The notes under the pieces are model-generated. The model did no database searches, had not been told where the DNA came from, and saw only the letters and a list, made by a program, of their open reading frames with translations. This document shows, one piece after another, positions 52,749 to 64,000 of a stretch of DNA of 64,000 nucleotides (position 1 is the stretch's first letter; each line of letters begins with the position of its first letter). A program made the translations under genes and the position numbers. The DNA comes from Epiperipatus broadwayi (Eukaryota > Onychophora > Udeonychophora > Euonychophora > Peripatidae): positions 3,370,673-3,434,672 of the forward strand of contig JAQFVV010006271.1 of NCBI GenBank assembly GCA_028023455.1, in the 5' to 3' direction.

Positions 52749-53013
52749 AATATAAATATAACGTTACTTTTTGTGTTATTAGTACTGACAGTGATGTAGT
52801 GATTGTTTTTATTATTCTTTTTTAAAAGAAATATATTTAATAAATGTTTTAAACCTCTGCTACTCCAAAAGATAGTGGCAAGGGCTGGAAGTCATGATCT
52901 TAATAGCGCATATCTGTCTACTTTATAAATTTTCTAGGTTCAAATGGCCTAGTGGCGCCCTCTATGGCAGATAGGTAAGTCTGTATATTTCAGTTCTTTC
53001 CTGACCATTATAA
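50797..53013. repeat. 2.2 kb dispersed repeat, copy 1
   Basis: Direct partner of 53429-55643. Shared landmarks in order include GCATTACATTTAAATTTTAA, GGATCCATGCATTCC, GTAATAGGGTAGGG, GTTGAGTGTGGGTAGC, CAAATGGCCTAGTGGCGCCC and TTTCAGTTCTTTCCTGAC. Both carry an internal microsatellite at the same place (here (TA)n at 52705-52750). No terminal inverted repeat or protein is evident. The frame 52246-52572 plus is not kept open in copy 2, so I do not call it a gene. Confidence 0.85.
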
Positions 53014-53428
53014 ATGGTTTCCCAGGGTGTGGTATGATATTCATTAACCACGTATACCCTGATGCAAATAAAATAGTTTAGGAAATAGTGTGAATAGCAC
53101 TCAGAACATCGGAATATGTATAGTAGGAATAAGTTAGGATAAGATGTGACTCTCAGGTATAAATATGATCATCAAATAACTTTAATATTTAAAAAAGAAA
53201 AGGAATGATTTAGTAATTTAAAAATATGCCCACAAAAGAAAAAAAAGGAACTTTAACACATTATTAGTGTCAATTAGTATTAACTCTAACTAAAGACTTT
53301 TTTATCATTTTTTAAAATAAGTTGGTGATATGTAATGGGATATATATATATATATATATATATATCACCAACTTATTTTATATTAAAATTTAAATGTAAT
53401 GCATATATATATATATATATATATATAT
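53014..53428. other. Spacer with two (TA)-centred palindromes
   Basis: The arms 53313-53330 and 53363-53380 are perfect 18-bp reverse complements around (TA)n. The arms 53382-53408 and 53423-53449 are 27-bp reverse complements around a second (TA)n, the right arm being the first bases of repeat copy 2. Confidence 0.8.
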
Positions 53429-55326
53429 GCATTACATTTAAATTTTAATACTTAACTTTTTTGTAAATATCTAATACTGAATTAAAACCACAACTGTTCA
53501 AAATGCACAAATAACAAATTATTAATTTATTAATATGTTTAATTTAAATATTGAAATAAAATAAACTTTAAAAAAATTACAGAATTGAAACAAAGATTCT
53601 AATCTTTAAATAAAATATAATAAAAAACGTTTAATTTTAAAAATAATGAAGAGAGTTTTTAATCTTAAAAATAAAAATTACAAAAAGATCCTAAGGGCAA
53701 AATGACCATTGAAAAAATGATTACAAAAGACATAAAAAAGTCTGAGAATAGAAACAAAAGACTTGCTTTTCCTGCCCAAAGATATAGACACAGACCTCAG
53801 TGGAAAAGCCAAAATCTACTTAGCCACAAACCCAATGTCTACTTGGCGATAAACTCAATGAACCAATGAAATATAGATATAAAATATGTTTGATGGATCC
53901 ATGCATTCCCAGAGATAAGGTGCCTGAGGTCTATAAAAAAAAATCGAAAAGAAATAGTTCAAGATTAGAAAAATTAAAAATTAGAATTACTTCATCTTTG
54001 CTAAAAGTAAGAAAATTTTAAAAAGCTATTGTTGCCATCACTGAGAATGTAATCTGCTTCATCGAGCTTCCTTTGGTTCAGCTGGTCGAAGGCAGCTTGC
54101 ATCTTCAAAGATCCCAGGATGGAATTACTAGTGCTGTATGCAAAAATACTTGTCAAGCTTCATAAATAGTCATCGTCCACATGAACAAGGCCCTTGCAAA
54201 ACCCAGATCTTCATCCTAAAGGAATGAACATGGACAAAGGAAAGTGTAGATTTATAAATGATAAAATCAAATATAAACTCTCTTAAACTTTAAAATCCTT
54301 GAACTACATTTGTCTTTAAAATGAACTATAGACTTTCTTTCCAAAGCAAGCCTGAACTTTATTTTTTTATAAACTGTGCAATTTTAAACTCTGATCTAAA
54401 GTTAAAACATAATCTTTTAAAATATGTATGGTTTTTTTTTCATGTTTAATAAGATCAGTTTGTAATAGGGTAGGGTTTTGTAATTGCAAAGTTAAATTTA
54501 AAGATGAAAACACTTATCGTTATTTATGCATTATTGAATTTAAAAGAAAAGAAAAGTACGTTAAATAGTATTTGTATTAAAAATAAGTTAAATATAATGT
54601 GTTATTGTAAAATGATTTTAAAACCTTAAACTAAAGATTTTTTTAAGAATTAAATTAATAAATTGATTTAAATGTAAGTTGAGTGTGGGTAGCCATTTAG
54701 CCTCATTTGAATTAGGGGTTTTGACTTCGGACTATTTGTTTCATATTTGGGTCAATACTGGTGGAGAGATATATGGATGTTTACATCAATGTAATGTGAA
54801 GTGTGTTAGCACATAAGGGTAAAAAGTCCAACTGAATGCATGACCCCAAAGAGGTAGTCATACCGTTGCAATGGACACAGTCATATCTCCTGCACCATTG
54901 ACCCATTCCAGCTCTATGTTTTGGGATGATAAGCCAGAAAGATAGACTGCTCTCCCATCCATAGTAGCATTATTCTCTTTGTTATATTACATGCATGATT
55001 CCTTCGCCAGAGACAGATGTATATTCCTGTGCTGGACAGAGGTCATGTTTCTTTAAATAATATCATGCAGTTCAGATGCACATTCCTGTAACCATGGTTT
55101 GATGCTAACATGTTCACATTGGATTGGTTTTGGATATATATCTGAAAGCGAGCATTGGCATGGTTGCGGACCTTTAGCCTGGAGTCAAGTGCCTTGAAGA
55201 TTTTTTAAAGGTGTCTTCTGGGTGGTCTACCTATGGTTGACATTCTAAGATTAAAAATTAAAGTTAAAAGTAAATAAAATAATGATAATGAAACAAAATA
55301 TAGCAAAATTATTTTTTCAGTTTGTG

Positions 55327-55392
<66 letters not shown>

Positions 55393-55643
55393 AAAGTTAC
55401 TTTTTGTGTTATTAGTACTGTCAGTGTTCTAGTGATTGTTTGTATTATTCTTTTTTAAAAGAAATATATTTAATAAATGTTTTAAACCTCTGCTACTCCA
55501 TGAGATAGTGGCAAGGTCTGGCAGTCATGATATTAATAGTACATATCTGTCTACTTTAAAAATTTTCTAGGTTCAAATGGCCTAGTGGCGCCCTGTCAGA
55601 TACGGTAAGACTGTATATTTCAGTTCTTTCCTGACTGTTATAA
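53429..55643. repeat. 2.2 kb dispersed repeat, copy 2
   Basis: Partner of 50797-53013. The internal microsatellite here is (TA)n followed by (GT)n (55329-55388). The end TTTCAGTTCTTTCCTGACTGTTATAA runs straight into another TA tract. In copy 2 the GGCGCCCTCTATGGCAG block is shortened to GGCGCCCTGTCAG. Confidence 0.85.
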
Positions 55644-56290
<647 letters not shown>

Positions 56291-56317
56291 GTTTTAGATC
56301 TAGTTTAAAATTCCTGT

Positions 56318-56361
56318 CTTTCACTGATGATAGCAAATAGCTTGAAATCATGATCTGAAAG
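56318..56361 (+). ncRNA. Type I hammerhead ribozyme, diverged unit 1
   Basis: CTTTCA, CTGATGA, stem II AGC/GCT with loop AAATA, GAAA, stem III ATCATGAT, C17, TGAAAG. Stem I has six Watson-Crick pairs that differ from the 18-25 kb family at matching positions. Predicted cleavage lies after 56355. Confidence 0.9.
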
Positions 56362-56717
56362 TGGAATTAAAGTTAGAGATAGTGAATGCATACTCTGACG
56401 TTTGTGGGAACATATGCTTGATGGTGTTTTTGGTAGAATGCCATCTGTTGACATAAATACAAGCGTTAGCAAGTTTTTAACTTGTTTTTTGTTTTTCATA
56501 AATGTACCTTTGAGGTCTTTCTAGCAATGATACATATTGCAGAGGCTTATACTATGTGGTGATGCTGAACTGAGATCAGACCCATGTAGCTATCTGGCTT
56601 GCTATGCTGATTTTTAAGACATTACATGTCTAAAAGATTCATGCTTGGATGTTGAATAGAAACTGTTTCATAAACACTCAGAGTTTGTGTTTTAGATCTA
56701 GTTTCTAAAATTCCTGT

Positions 56718-56761
56718 CTTTCACTGATGACAGCAAATATCTTGAAATCATGATCTGAAAG
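56718..56761 (+). ncRNA. Type I hammerhead ribozyme, diverged unit 2
   Basis: As unit 1 but stem II reads CAGCAAATATCTT, which weakens stem II. The core and stem I are intact. Confidence 0.8.
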
Positions 56762-57121
56762 TGGAATTAAAGTTAGAGATAGTGAATGCATACTCTGATG
56801 TTTGTGGAAACATACGCTTGACGGTGTTTTTGGTAGAACACCATCTGTTGACATAAATACAAGCATTAGCAAGTTTTTAACTTGTTTTTTGTTTTTCATA
56901 AATGTACCTTTGAGGTCTTTATAGCAATGATATATATATATTGCAGAGGCTTCTACTATGTGGTGATGCTGAACTGAGATCAGACCCATGTAGCTATCTG
57001 GCTTGCTATGCTGATTTTTAAGACATTACATGTCTAAAAGATTCGCGCTTGCAAGTTGAATAGAAACTGTTTCATAAATGCTCAGAGTTTGTGTTTTAGA
57101 TCTAGTTTCTAAAATTCCTGT

Positions 57122-57165
57122 CTTTCACTGATGATAGCAAATAGCTTGAAATCATGATCTGAAAG
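57122..57165 (+). ncRNA. Type I hammerhead ribozyme, diverged unit 3
   Basis: Same 44-nt motif as the copy at 56318-56361. Confidence 0.9.
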
Positions 57166-57256
57166 TGGAATTAAAGTTAGAGATAGTGAATGCATACTCT
57201 GACGTTTGTGGAAACATACGCTTGATGGTCTTTTTGGTAGAACGCCATCTGTTGAC

Positions 57257-57279
57257 ATATATATATATATATATATATT
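57257..57279. repeat. (TA)n at the end of the diverged array
   Basis: On the minus strand it reads (TA)nTG then TCAACAGATGG, the first bases of a unit. Confidence 0.85.
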
Positions 57280-57507
57280 CTATTTTTTAAAAAAATATAC
57301 CTCCTTAAAGATTGAAATATTGAATTTAATACGCTGATTAATTCCAGTTGTTTCCTAATTATTATTGATTTTACCATTGTAGATTTTTAGATAGCTATCT
57401 GAAATTTCAGCTTACGATGCAATGGAATTCATATGCTGAGATGTTGCTTAATTTCTTTTAATTGCTAGGATAAAGAAAAGAAGTTCGCAGTTGATCCTTG
57501 ACCTGTG

Positions 57508-57508
<1 letters not shown>

Positions 57509-57596
<88 letters not shown>
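57509..57596. repeat. Long (TA)n microsatellite
   Basis: About 44 pure units. The poly-Tyr/Ile frame across it is an artefact. Confidence 0.95.
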
Positions 57597-57599
<3 letters not shown>

Positions 57600-58225
57600 T
57601 TCACCCCTCAATTATTGATGTTTTTAAGTACAATAGATTGTCTAATTATTCAGAAGAATGGTGATTCCAAAGAAACAAAGTATAACTAATTTTTCTCCTT
57701 CAGTTTTTTTAATAATAATTTAATAATCAAATAATGGTGATCTTTTTCTGTTGTTGTTGTTGTTTTTTACTTGCAACTGAACATGCAATCTTGATAACCA
57801 TTGTTAATGAGTTTTTTTTTTAAACAGTAACATTCAAATTAAAAATATTAATCATATAAAAAATATTAAATCGAAAATTTATTTGATAGCTTCAAAAAAA
57901 ATAAATAAATAAATAGATATATAAATAATAAATAACAACATTGCATTTTTTTAATCATCACTTGAAATAAAATAATCTTTTTTTATAACTAACAATTTAT
58001 GTTTTTTATTTATAATATTGATATACATATATTAATTAGAACATGTCATAATTACAATCATGTACCATTAACAAATAAACAAAATAATAAATCCAAACAA
58101 CAATAACTCTAACTAATAACCATAAACAATAATAACACTCAATATATAAAAATCAAATCAAAGAGATTTTTTTTTTAAACCAACAAATGACTATTTTAAA
58201 ATAAAGGTGGATTTGTCAATCTTTT

Positions 58226-58228
<3 letters not shown>
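57597..58228. other. AT-rich intergenic DNA
   Basis: Nothing recognised. Confidence 0.5.
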
Positions 58229-58264
<36 letters not shown>

Positions 58265-58266
<2 letters not shown>

Positions 58267-58280
58267 CTAGTTTATTAGGT

Positions 58281-58316
<36 letters not shown>

Positions 58317-58333
58317 AACCTAATAAACTAGCT
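58265..58333. repeat. Perfect 20-bp palindrome arms around (TA)n
   Basis: AGCTAGTTTATTAGGTTACA at 58265-58284 is the exact reverse complement of 58314-58333, with a pure TA run between. A further TA run (58229-58264) lies outside the left arm. Confidence 0.9.
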
Positions 58334-61300
58334 CAAAGAGAAATGTAGCTTAAATTTTATTTGTAACTAATTTTAAAGAGAAATTCAATTGTATATTAAA
58401 ATATCATTGGATTTGTCAAAATCCAAATATTATTAAAATCTCAAATATTCAAATATTATATTCATGGTAACTTAACAAAGATGATGAAACGATCCAAATG
58501 TATTAAATAATTAAGAAACGATTCAATATATAAGTATTTAGCTTAATAAAAGAAAAGCATTGTAGCTTAAATTAAATTATGAGAAGAATACCTGAGTAGT
58601 GGCTATTAAACAAAAAGGTCAGACTGAGTTATTAATCATATTAAGGGCATTGGATTAAATGAAACATATAGATTTCTCAAGATATCACAATAACAATAAT
58701 TATAAACAAATTATTAATAACAACTATTATAACTCAGGTATATCCAACTGTAGATTTCACTCACTTCCATTTCTTGGTTTGAGGTTAAGTGCATGTCTAA
58801 GTGAACAACAAGTGAATTGGGTCTATCAGGGAGCCACTAGATTATTTGAATCTAGACACAGTTATATTTAATAACTTTTCACATGTACTGGGTGTGAATT
58901 CCTTTTGGTACCTTATTTCTTACAAAATGTATGATTTTGATTTTAGACCCATAGTACTGTCTGCACTAATATTTAAGTAAACACCTAGGTAACATAAAAC
59001 ATCTTTAAACTGAAGTGGAATTCTATCAACATCAATCATTTCTTAGACCTTAGCATAACAAATGTTTTTCAATATTTTTTTATAAGATTTACTAGCTCAG
59101 ATTACTATTAATTTAGGATTGCAATTCACTCATCCTTGCATGAAGTAGATGATGGGATGGTGGTTATAATAATACTAAGAAATCACTAAATATTATGAAA
59201 TCAATATTTATTTATGGCCTTTGAACATTTAAACAGCTCATTAATTAAAATGTGATGATGATGACGATGATAATGATAACGATAATGACAATGGTTTCAA
59301 CCACAGCTTTAGGACTAAGCTTAATCATAAAACTAAATTGTTATAAAGAAATTCATGATTATTGTTAATCTTAGCATATTTAATCATATCTTAAACAACT
59401 AATATTCAACCATTGATGATGAATGATCACACTTACTAAAGACTACTCTTAATGAAATATATACGCTTCATTTAATAACATAAACTAATATTTATTACTG
59501 CATTTCTAACATATACATAAAAATTTCTATATTTACATGAAAATTTATATTAACAATAACAACAATAATCCTAATCGACTGTTTTAAAATCATAACATTA
59601 AATTTTCAATTCTTCACCCTTTCCCGTAAATGTATTTCAAAAGTATATTGTATTAAATTGGGTAACTGATTTGTTAATATGTTCCATCCACAAGAAAAGT
59701 ATTTCATAAAACAAAATCTCCACTCATTGGCACACATACTTTAAGAATCTAACATGTGAGCAGAATGTTAAAAAAAAGTGTTAGTAGAATTGAAAGAGCA
59801 AGTTTTACCAAACAAGTTTTAAATCATTTTCTCCCCCTCCCTTCTACCTCTGAAATGCTTTACTTTTTTAAAACAAAATAATAATACAAAAAATTATTTT
59901 ACACTTTAATGTTTTATAACTGTAAATTAATAAACAAATAAATTTTGATATATTCAAAATCATTTATGTAGCTCAAAGTTATTATTATGAAGATCTTCTG
60001 GGTTTCAATCGATCTGAATTGTCTTTAAAAGTTCTTTAAATAAAATATATCACTTTATTACTAAATTTTTATTAATACTCTGATTTCATAAAAAAAATAT
60101 ATCAAAAAATTTTATACTACCAGTTCTTTGTAGTGACTTCTAATGAGTCAAATTTCTCTTGTTGAATGTATATATTTGCCAGCAACAATTTCTGTGTTTC
60201 TTTGGAACAATCTCTTTCTTGAAGTATATAATTATTTGTTGATGATGATCCTATTGAGGTTACCTGCTTTAGTGGATAATTTGGAAATCATATTAATTTT
60301 TCCTCTCTTCCTGTCAAATATGATTCTTTTAGTGAATCAAATACAGCAGTTGCTTTCACGTTATAAATTTCCTGGATTTAAACTCGGTTGCTGGAACAAT
60401 TAATTGGACTTGATGATTAATATTTATCACTAGATTAATTCATCTTTTTAATCTCCTCCGATGCAGGTGGATGTTTTCATCATTATATTTTTAAAAAAAA
60501 ATATTTCTCTGGTCAGTTGAAAGGAGTAGAATATTATTTTTCAGACAAGACATCTTTTCTTTCCTATATGATGTGCGGCTCCACAGACGGTCAGGCAAAG
60601 ATGGGACACACATATAAATTTTCTACCCCATCATTTCTTATATTTTCAACATTAAATCTAATAGACTAATAATAATCTAATGATCTGAATCATAATAACT
60701 CAACTGATTTTTCCAGTCTGCTTTCATATCCAATTTTTGAGCCAACTCACTCAATTAGAGAGAGATAGCGTCACTTGCTATTTTTGGACAAATTCGTTTT
60801 AAATTAGATCTCTAATTTATTTTCAACTAAAGTGTTTTTCAACTGAAGAGTTTAATCCTTTTTCCAGGAACATAAAAAATTCACACACCTGTTTTTCCAG
60901 ACACTTTTGTTTGGAAGGAAAAACTGATTCAATCCTTTTTCTGTCTTTCTTCACATATATCTGTAATATTTAAAATTGGAGTTTCTTTCCTTTAATCTTT
61001 AGGTGAGACAATTTCAAAATCAGACCTCACAGAAAGTTTAAGCTCCAAAAAACAAATAATCATTTACAAAAACAAAACTGCTACAAAATAGATATTTGAT
61101 TCAACATATATTCTCTCTTAACACAAAATTGCAAAAAAAAAAAAAAAAAAAATAATTTGACAGATTTAACCCTTCTAATACAAACTGTTGAATAAAAAAA
61201 ATAATTTAACAGATTTTCTCAATTTTCTTTCAATATTTAATAAATAAAAAATGTAGTTTATGTATGTAATATATCCAAGCACACACACTGCCATTATTCC

Positions 61301-61803
61301 AATCATTTATAAATCTGGTTGACTAATAATATAAATGCTTGTTCAGAAATTATAACCCTAACATTTAAAATTAAATGCTTAGCTTTTAAATCCCAATTAC
61401 AATTACAGAAAAGCAAAATAGAAGTATAGAATAAGATATTAAAATTGATCAAGCATAGGTTAGTTTTAAATAAAGTCAAAGTGTTTAATATTTGAAATAT
61501 AAAACAATTAAATAACTTACACATACACTGCCTATACTTATGCATTATAACTTTTCTTTTTAATAGAAAAATTAAATATTAAATGTGTGTACTGCTCTTT
61601 TTGAGATTTATTAACACACAAACAAGTAAAGCATATATTTCCACTCTCTTTCTGTCTAAAGCATTTAAAATTTTGATCTGGTAGGGTTTGAACTTGGATG
61701 CCCTACAGCTTCTTTTATGGTTATATAAAAATGTGATGATGATTTTTGGTTTTACATTTCCTCACATGCACATTACTATAAATTTGGCTAGTGACCAAAT
61801 TGT
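58334..61803. other. AT-rich intergenic DNA
   Basis: No gene that I can support. It has short GAT/GAC-type trinucleotide runs at about 59252-59290 and a poly-A run at about 61132-61152. The frames 58659-58871, 60143-60403 and 61303-61545 carry no recognisable domain. Confidence 0.5.
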
Positions 61804-61870
61804 AATGGCACATTATATATATATATATATATATATATCTTGTGCCATTTAATGTTGTTTTTAACTTGTG

Positions 61871-61908
<38 letters not shown>

Positions 61909-61920
61909 CAAGTTAAAAAC
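61804..61920. repeat. Two nested (TA)-centred inverted repeats
   Basis: AATGGCACA (61804-61812) pairs with TGTGCCATT (61841-61849) around one TA run. TTTTTAACTTGTGTATTTTA (61858-61877) is, but for a 2-nt gap, the reverse complement of 61902-61919 around a second TA run. The right arm of the second is the beginning of the ribozyme array. Confidence 0.8.
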
Positions 61921-62028
61921 TTGCATACGCTTGTATTTATGAGAATAGATGGCGTTATACCAAAAACACCTTCAAGGGTTTGTTTACGTAAACGTCAGAG
62001 CGAGATTTCACTATCTCTAACTTAATTT

Positions 62029-62072
62029 CCACCATATCATGATTTCAAGCTATTTGCTATCGTCAGTGAAGG
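62029..62072 (-). ncRNA. Hammerhead ribozyme, diverged array unit 1, stem I damaged
   Basis: CTGACGA and GAAA are present, but TGAAGG is replaced by TGGTGG, so stem I is largely lost. Probably weak or inactive. Confidence 0.65.
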
Positions 62073-62428
62073 ACAGAATTAAGAAACTAGATCTAAAACA
62101 CAAACTCTGAGCGTTTAAGAAACAGTTTCTATTCAGCTTGCAATCATGAATCTTTTAGACTCATAATGTCTTCAAACTCAGCATCACATGCCAGAGAACT
62201 ACATGGATCTGATGTCAGTTCAGCATCACCACATAGTAGAAGTCTCTGCAATATAAATCATTGCAAGAAAGACCTCAAAGTATATTTATGAAAAACAAAA
62301 AACACAAGTTAAAAACATGCATATGCTTGTATTTATGATAATAGATGGCGTTATACCAAAAACACCTTCAAGCGTTTGTTTACATAAAGGTCAGAGCGAG
62401 TATTTCACTATCTCTAACTTAATTTCCA

Positions 62429-62472
62429 CCTTCATATCATGATTTCAAGCTATTTTCTATCGCCAGTGAAGG
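62429..62472 (-). ncRNA. Hammerhead ribozyme, diverged array unit 2, core mutated
   Basis: The core reads CTGGCGA, changing the invariant A6 to G. Stem I CCTTCA/TGAAGG is intact. Probably inactive. Confidence 0.7.
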
Positions 62473-62829
62473 ACAGGATTAAGAAACTAGATCTAAAACA
62501 CAAACTCTGAGCATTTAAGAAACAGTTTCTATTCAGCTTGCAAGTGTGAATCTTAAAGACATGTAATGTCTTCAAACTCAGCATCGCAGGACAGATAGCT
62601 ACATAGGTCTGATATCAGTTCAGCATCACCACATAGTAGAAGTATCTGCAATATATATCATTGCAAGAAAAACCTCAAAGGTACACTTATGAAAAACAAA
62701 AAACCCAAGTTAAAAACTTGCATACGCTTATATTTATGACAATAGATGGCGTTATACCAAAAACACCTTCAAGTGTTTGTTTACATAAATGTCAGAGCGT
62801 GTATTTCACTATCTCTAACTTAATTTCCA

Positions 62830-62873
62830 CCTTCATATCATGATTTCAAGCTATTTGCTATCGTCAGTGAAGG
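62830..62873 (-). ncRNA. Type I hammerhead ribozyme, diverged array unit 3
   Basis: Complete: CCTTCA, CTGACGA, AGC/GCT stem II with loop AAATA, GAAA, ATCATGAT, A17, TGAAGG. Cleavage would follow A17, which the family allows. Stem I is a third covariant of this helix in the window. Confidence 0.9.
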
Positions 62874-63229
62874 ACAGGATTAAGAAACTAGATCTAAAAC
62901 ACAAACTCTGAGCGTTTAAGAAACAATTTCTATTCAGCTTGCAAGTGTGAATCTTTTAGACACGTAATGTCTTCAAACTCAGCATCACATGCCAGATAGC
63001 TACATGGGTCTGATATAAGTTCAACATCATGACATAGTAGAAGTCTCTGCAATATATATCATTGCAAAAAAGACCTCAAAGGTACATTTATGAAAAACAA
63101 AAAACACAAGTTAAAAACTTGCATACGCTTGTATTTATGACAGTAGATGGCGTTAAGCAAAAACACCTTCAAGCGTTTGTTTACATAAATGTCAGAGCGA
63201 GTATTTCACTATCTCTAACTTAATTTCCA

Positions 63230-63273
63230 CCTGCATATCATGATTTCAGGCTATTTGCTATCGTCAGTGAAGG
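63230..63273 (-). ncRNA. Hammerhead ribozyme, diverged array unit 4, one stem I mismatch
   Basis: Core intact. TGAAGG is TGCAGG, one mismatch in stem I. Stem II reads AGC/CCT and loses one pair. Confidence 0.75.
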
Positions 63274-63629
63274 ACAGGATTAAGAAACTAGATCTAAAAC
63301 ACAAACTCTGAGCGTTTAAGAAACAGTTTCTATTCAGCTTGCAAGCGTGAATCTTTTAGACATGTAATGTCTTCAAACTCAGCATCGCATGCCAGATAGC
63401 TACATGGGTCTGATATCAGTTCAGCATCACCACATAGTAGAAGTCTCTGCAATATATATCATTGCAAGAAAGACCTCAAAGGTACATTTATGAAAAACAA
63501 AAAATACAAGTTAAAAACTTGCATACGCTTGTTTTATGACAATAGATGGCGTTATACCAAAAACACCTTCAAGCGTTTGTTTACATAAACATCAGAGTGA
63601 GTATTTCACTATCTCTAACTTAATTTTCA

Positions 63630-63673
63630 CCTTCATATCATGATTTCAAGCTATTTTCTATCGTCAGTGAAGG
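63630..63673 (-). ncRNA. Type I hammerhead ribozyme, diverged array unit 5
   Basis: Core and stem I intact. Stem II begins TAGA instead of TAGC, weakening it. Confidence 0.8.
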
Positions 63674-64000
63674 ACAGGATTAAGAAACTAGATCTAAAAC
63701 ACAAACTCTGAGTGTTTAAGAAACAGTTTCTATTCAGCTTGCAAATGTGAATCTTTTAGACACATAATGTCTTCAAACTCAGCATCGCAGGCCAGATAGC
63801 TACATAGGTCTGATATCAGTTCAGCATCACCACCTAGTAGAAGTCTCTGCAATATATATATATATCATTGCAAGAAAGACCTCAAAGGTACATTTATGAA
63901 AAACAAAAAAACACAAGTTAAAAACTTGCATACCCTTGTATTTATGACAATAGATGGCGTTATACCAAAAACACCTTCAAGTGTTTGTTTACATATACGT

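Larger units (their letters stand above)
56291..57257 (+). repeat. Diverged hammerhead satellite array, three units
   Basis: GATCTAG landmarks at 56297, 56695 and 57099 give periods of 398 and 404 bp. It is the same unit as the 18-25 kb arrays in the order ribozyme, GGTG hairpin, CCATCTGTTGACA, TTTTTCATAAATGTACC, ATTGCAGAGGC, GATCAGACCCAT, GCTTGCTA. It ends CCATCTGTTGACA on (TA)n, the same unit position at which the left array at 18110 meets (TA)n. Small frames here (56305-56499, 56705-56989, 57177-57377 minus) are repeat products. Confidence 0.9.
61904..64000 (-). repeat. Diverged hammerhead satellite array, at least five units, cut by the window end
   Basis: AGATGGCG landmarks at 61947, 62343, 62744, 63145, 63544 and 63952 give periods of 396, 401, 401, 399 and 408 bp. 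Units differ by scattered substitutions, so this array is older than the one at 18-25 kb. It is in the same orientation as the left arm there (ribozyme on the minus strand). Small frames (61840-62025, 62661-62843 plus) are repeat products. Confidence 0.92.

Overview
The window is AT-rich, intron-poor, non-coding DNA from an animal nuclear genome, most likely an invertebrate. The evidence is one intronless rhodopsin-type GPCR reading frame, non-LTR retrotransposons of three lineages (RTE-type, jockey/CR1-type and L1/Tx1-type), a Penelope-like element remnant, long (TA)n, (TAA)n and (TAG)n microsatellites, and satellite arrays. I cannot name the species. I see no operon, CRISPR, rRNA or tRNA signal.

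The most striking content is a family of ~400-417 bp tandem repeats in which each unit carries a type I hammerhead self-cleaving ribozyme. Five loci belong to it: a degenerate single monomer (14473-14872), a 3.3 kb array (18110-21393), an inverted 3.5 kb array directly against it (21394-24851), a three-unit diverged array (about 56291-57257) and a six-unit diverged array running off the window end (about 61904-64000). In every locus but the degenerate one the catalytic core is CTGANGA, stem II, GAAA, stem III, T(C/A). It is closed by a 6-bp stem I that covaries between subfamilies: CTCCCA/TGGGAG, CTTTCA/TGAAAG and CCTTCA/TGAAGG. This fits the animal retrozyme type of element: a tandem array that yields small circular RNAs and is copied by a reverse transcriptase supplied in trans. 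Four of the six array ends examined join a (TA)n tract through the same ...TATG step, at sites where the monomer itself reads ATTTATG. I read this as priming by a (TA)n target on the circular RNA.

Region by region: 1-5406 has no recognisable gene; 5407-6444 (minus) is the GPCR; 7449-7564 is (TTA)n; 8826-11371 and 11866-14443 are two copies of an unknown 2.55 kb repeat; 14473-15560 holds the degenerate ribozyme monomer and a Penelope-like GIY-YIG remnant; 18050-24865 is the inverted ribozyme array; 26826-36348 holds two related L1/Tx1-like LINEs, each lying in (TAG)n-type trinucleotide repeat; 36705-42687 holds two jockey/CR1-like LINE copies on the minus strand, each bracketed by (TAA)n; 45498-49690 is a ~320 bp tandem repeat interrupted by a nearly full-length RTE LINE with a 9-bp target-site duplication; 50797-53013 and 53429-55643 are two copies of an unknown 2.2 kb repeat; the rest is microsatellite, (TA)-centred palindromes and the two diverged ribozyme arrays.

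All retroelement reading frames seen are broken by stops or frameshifts, so none looks autonomous here. Only the GPCR has an open frame compatible with function. Boundaries come from reading by eye; no search, folding program or alignment was run.
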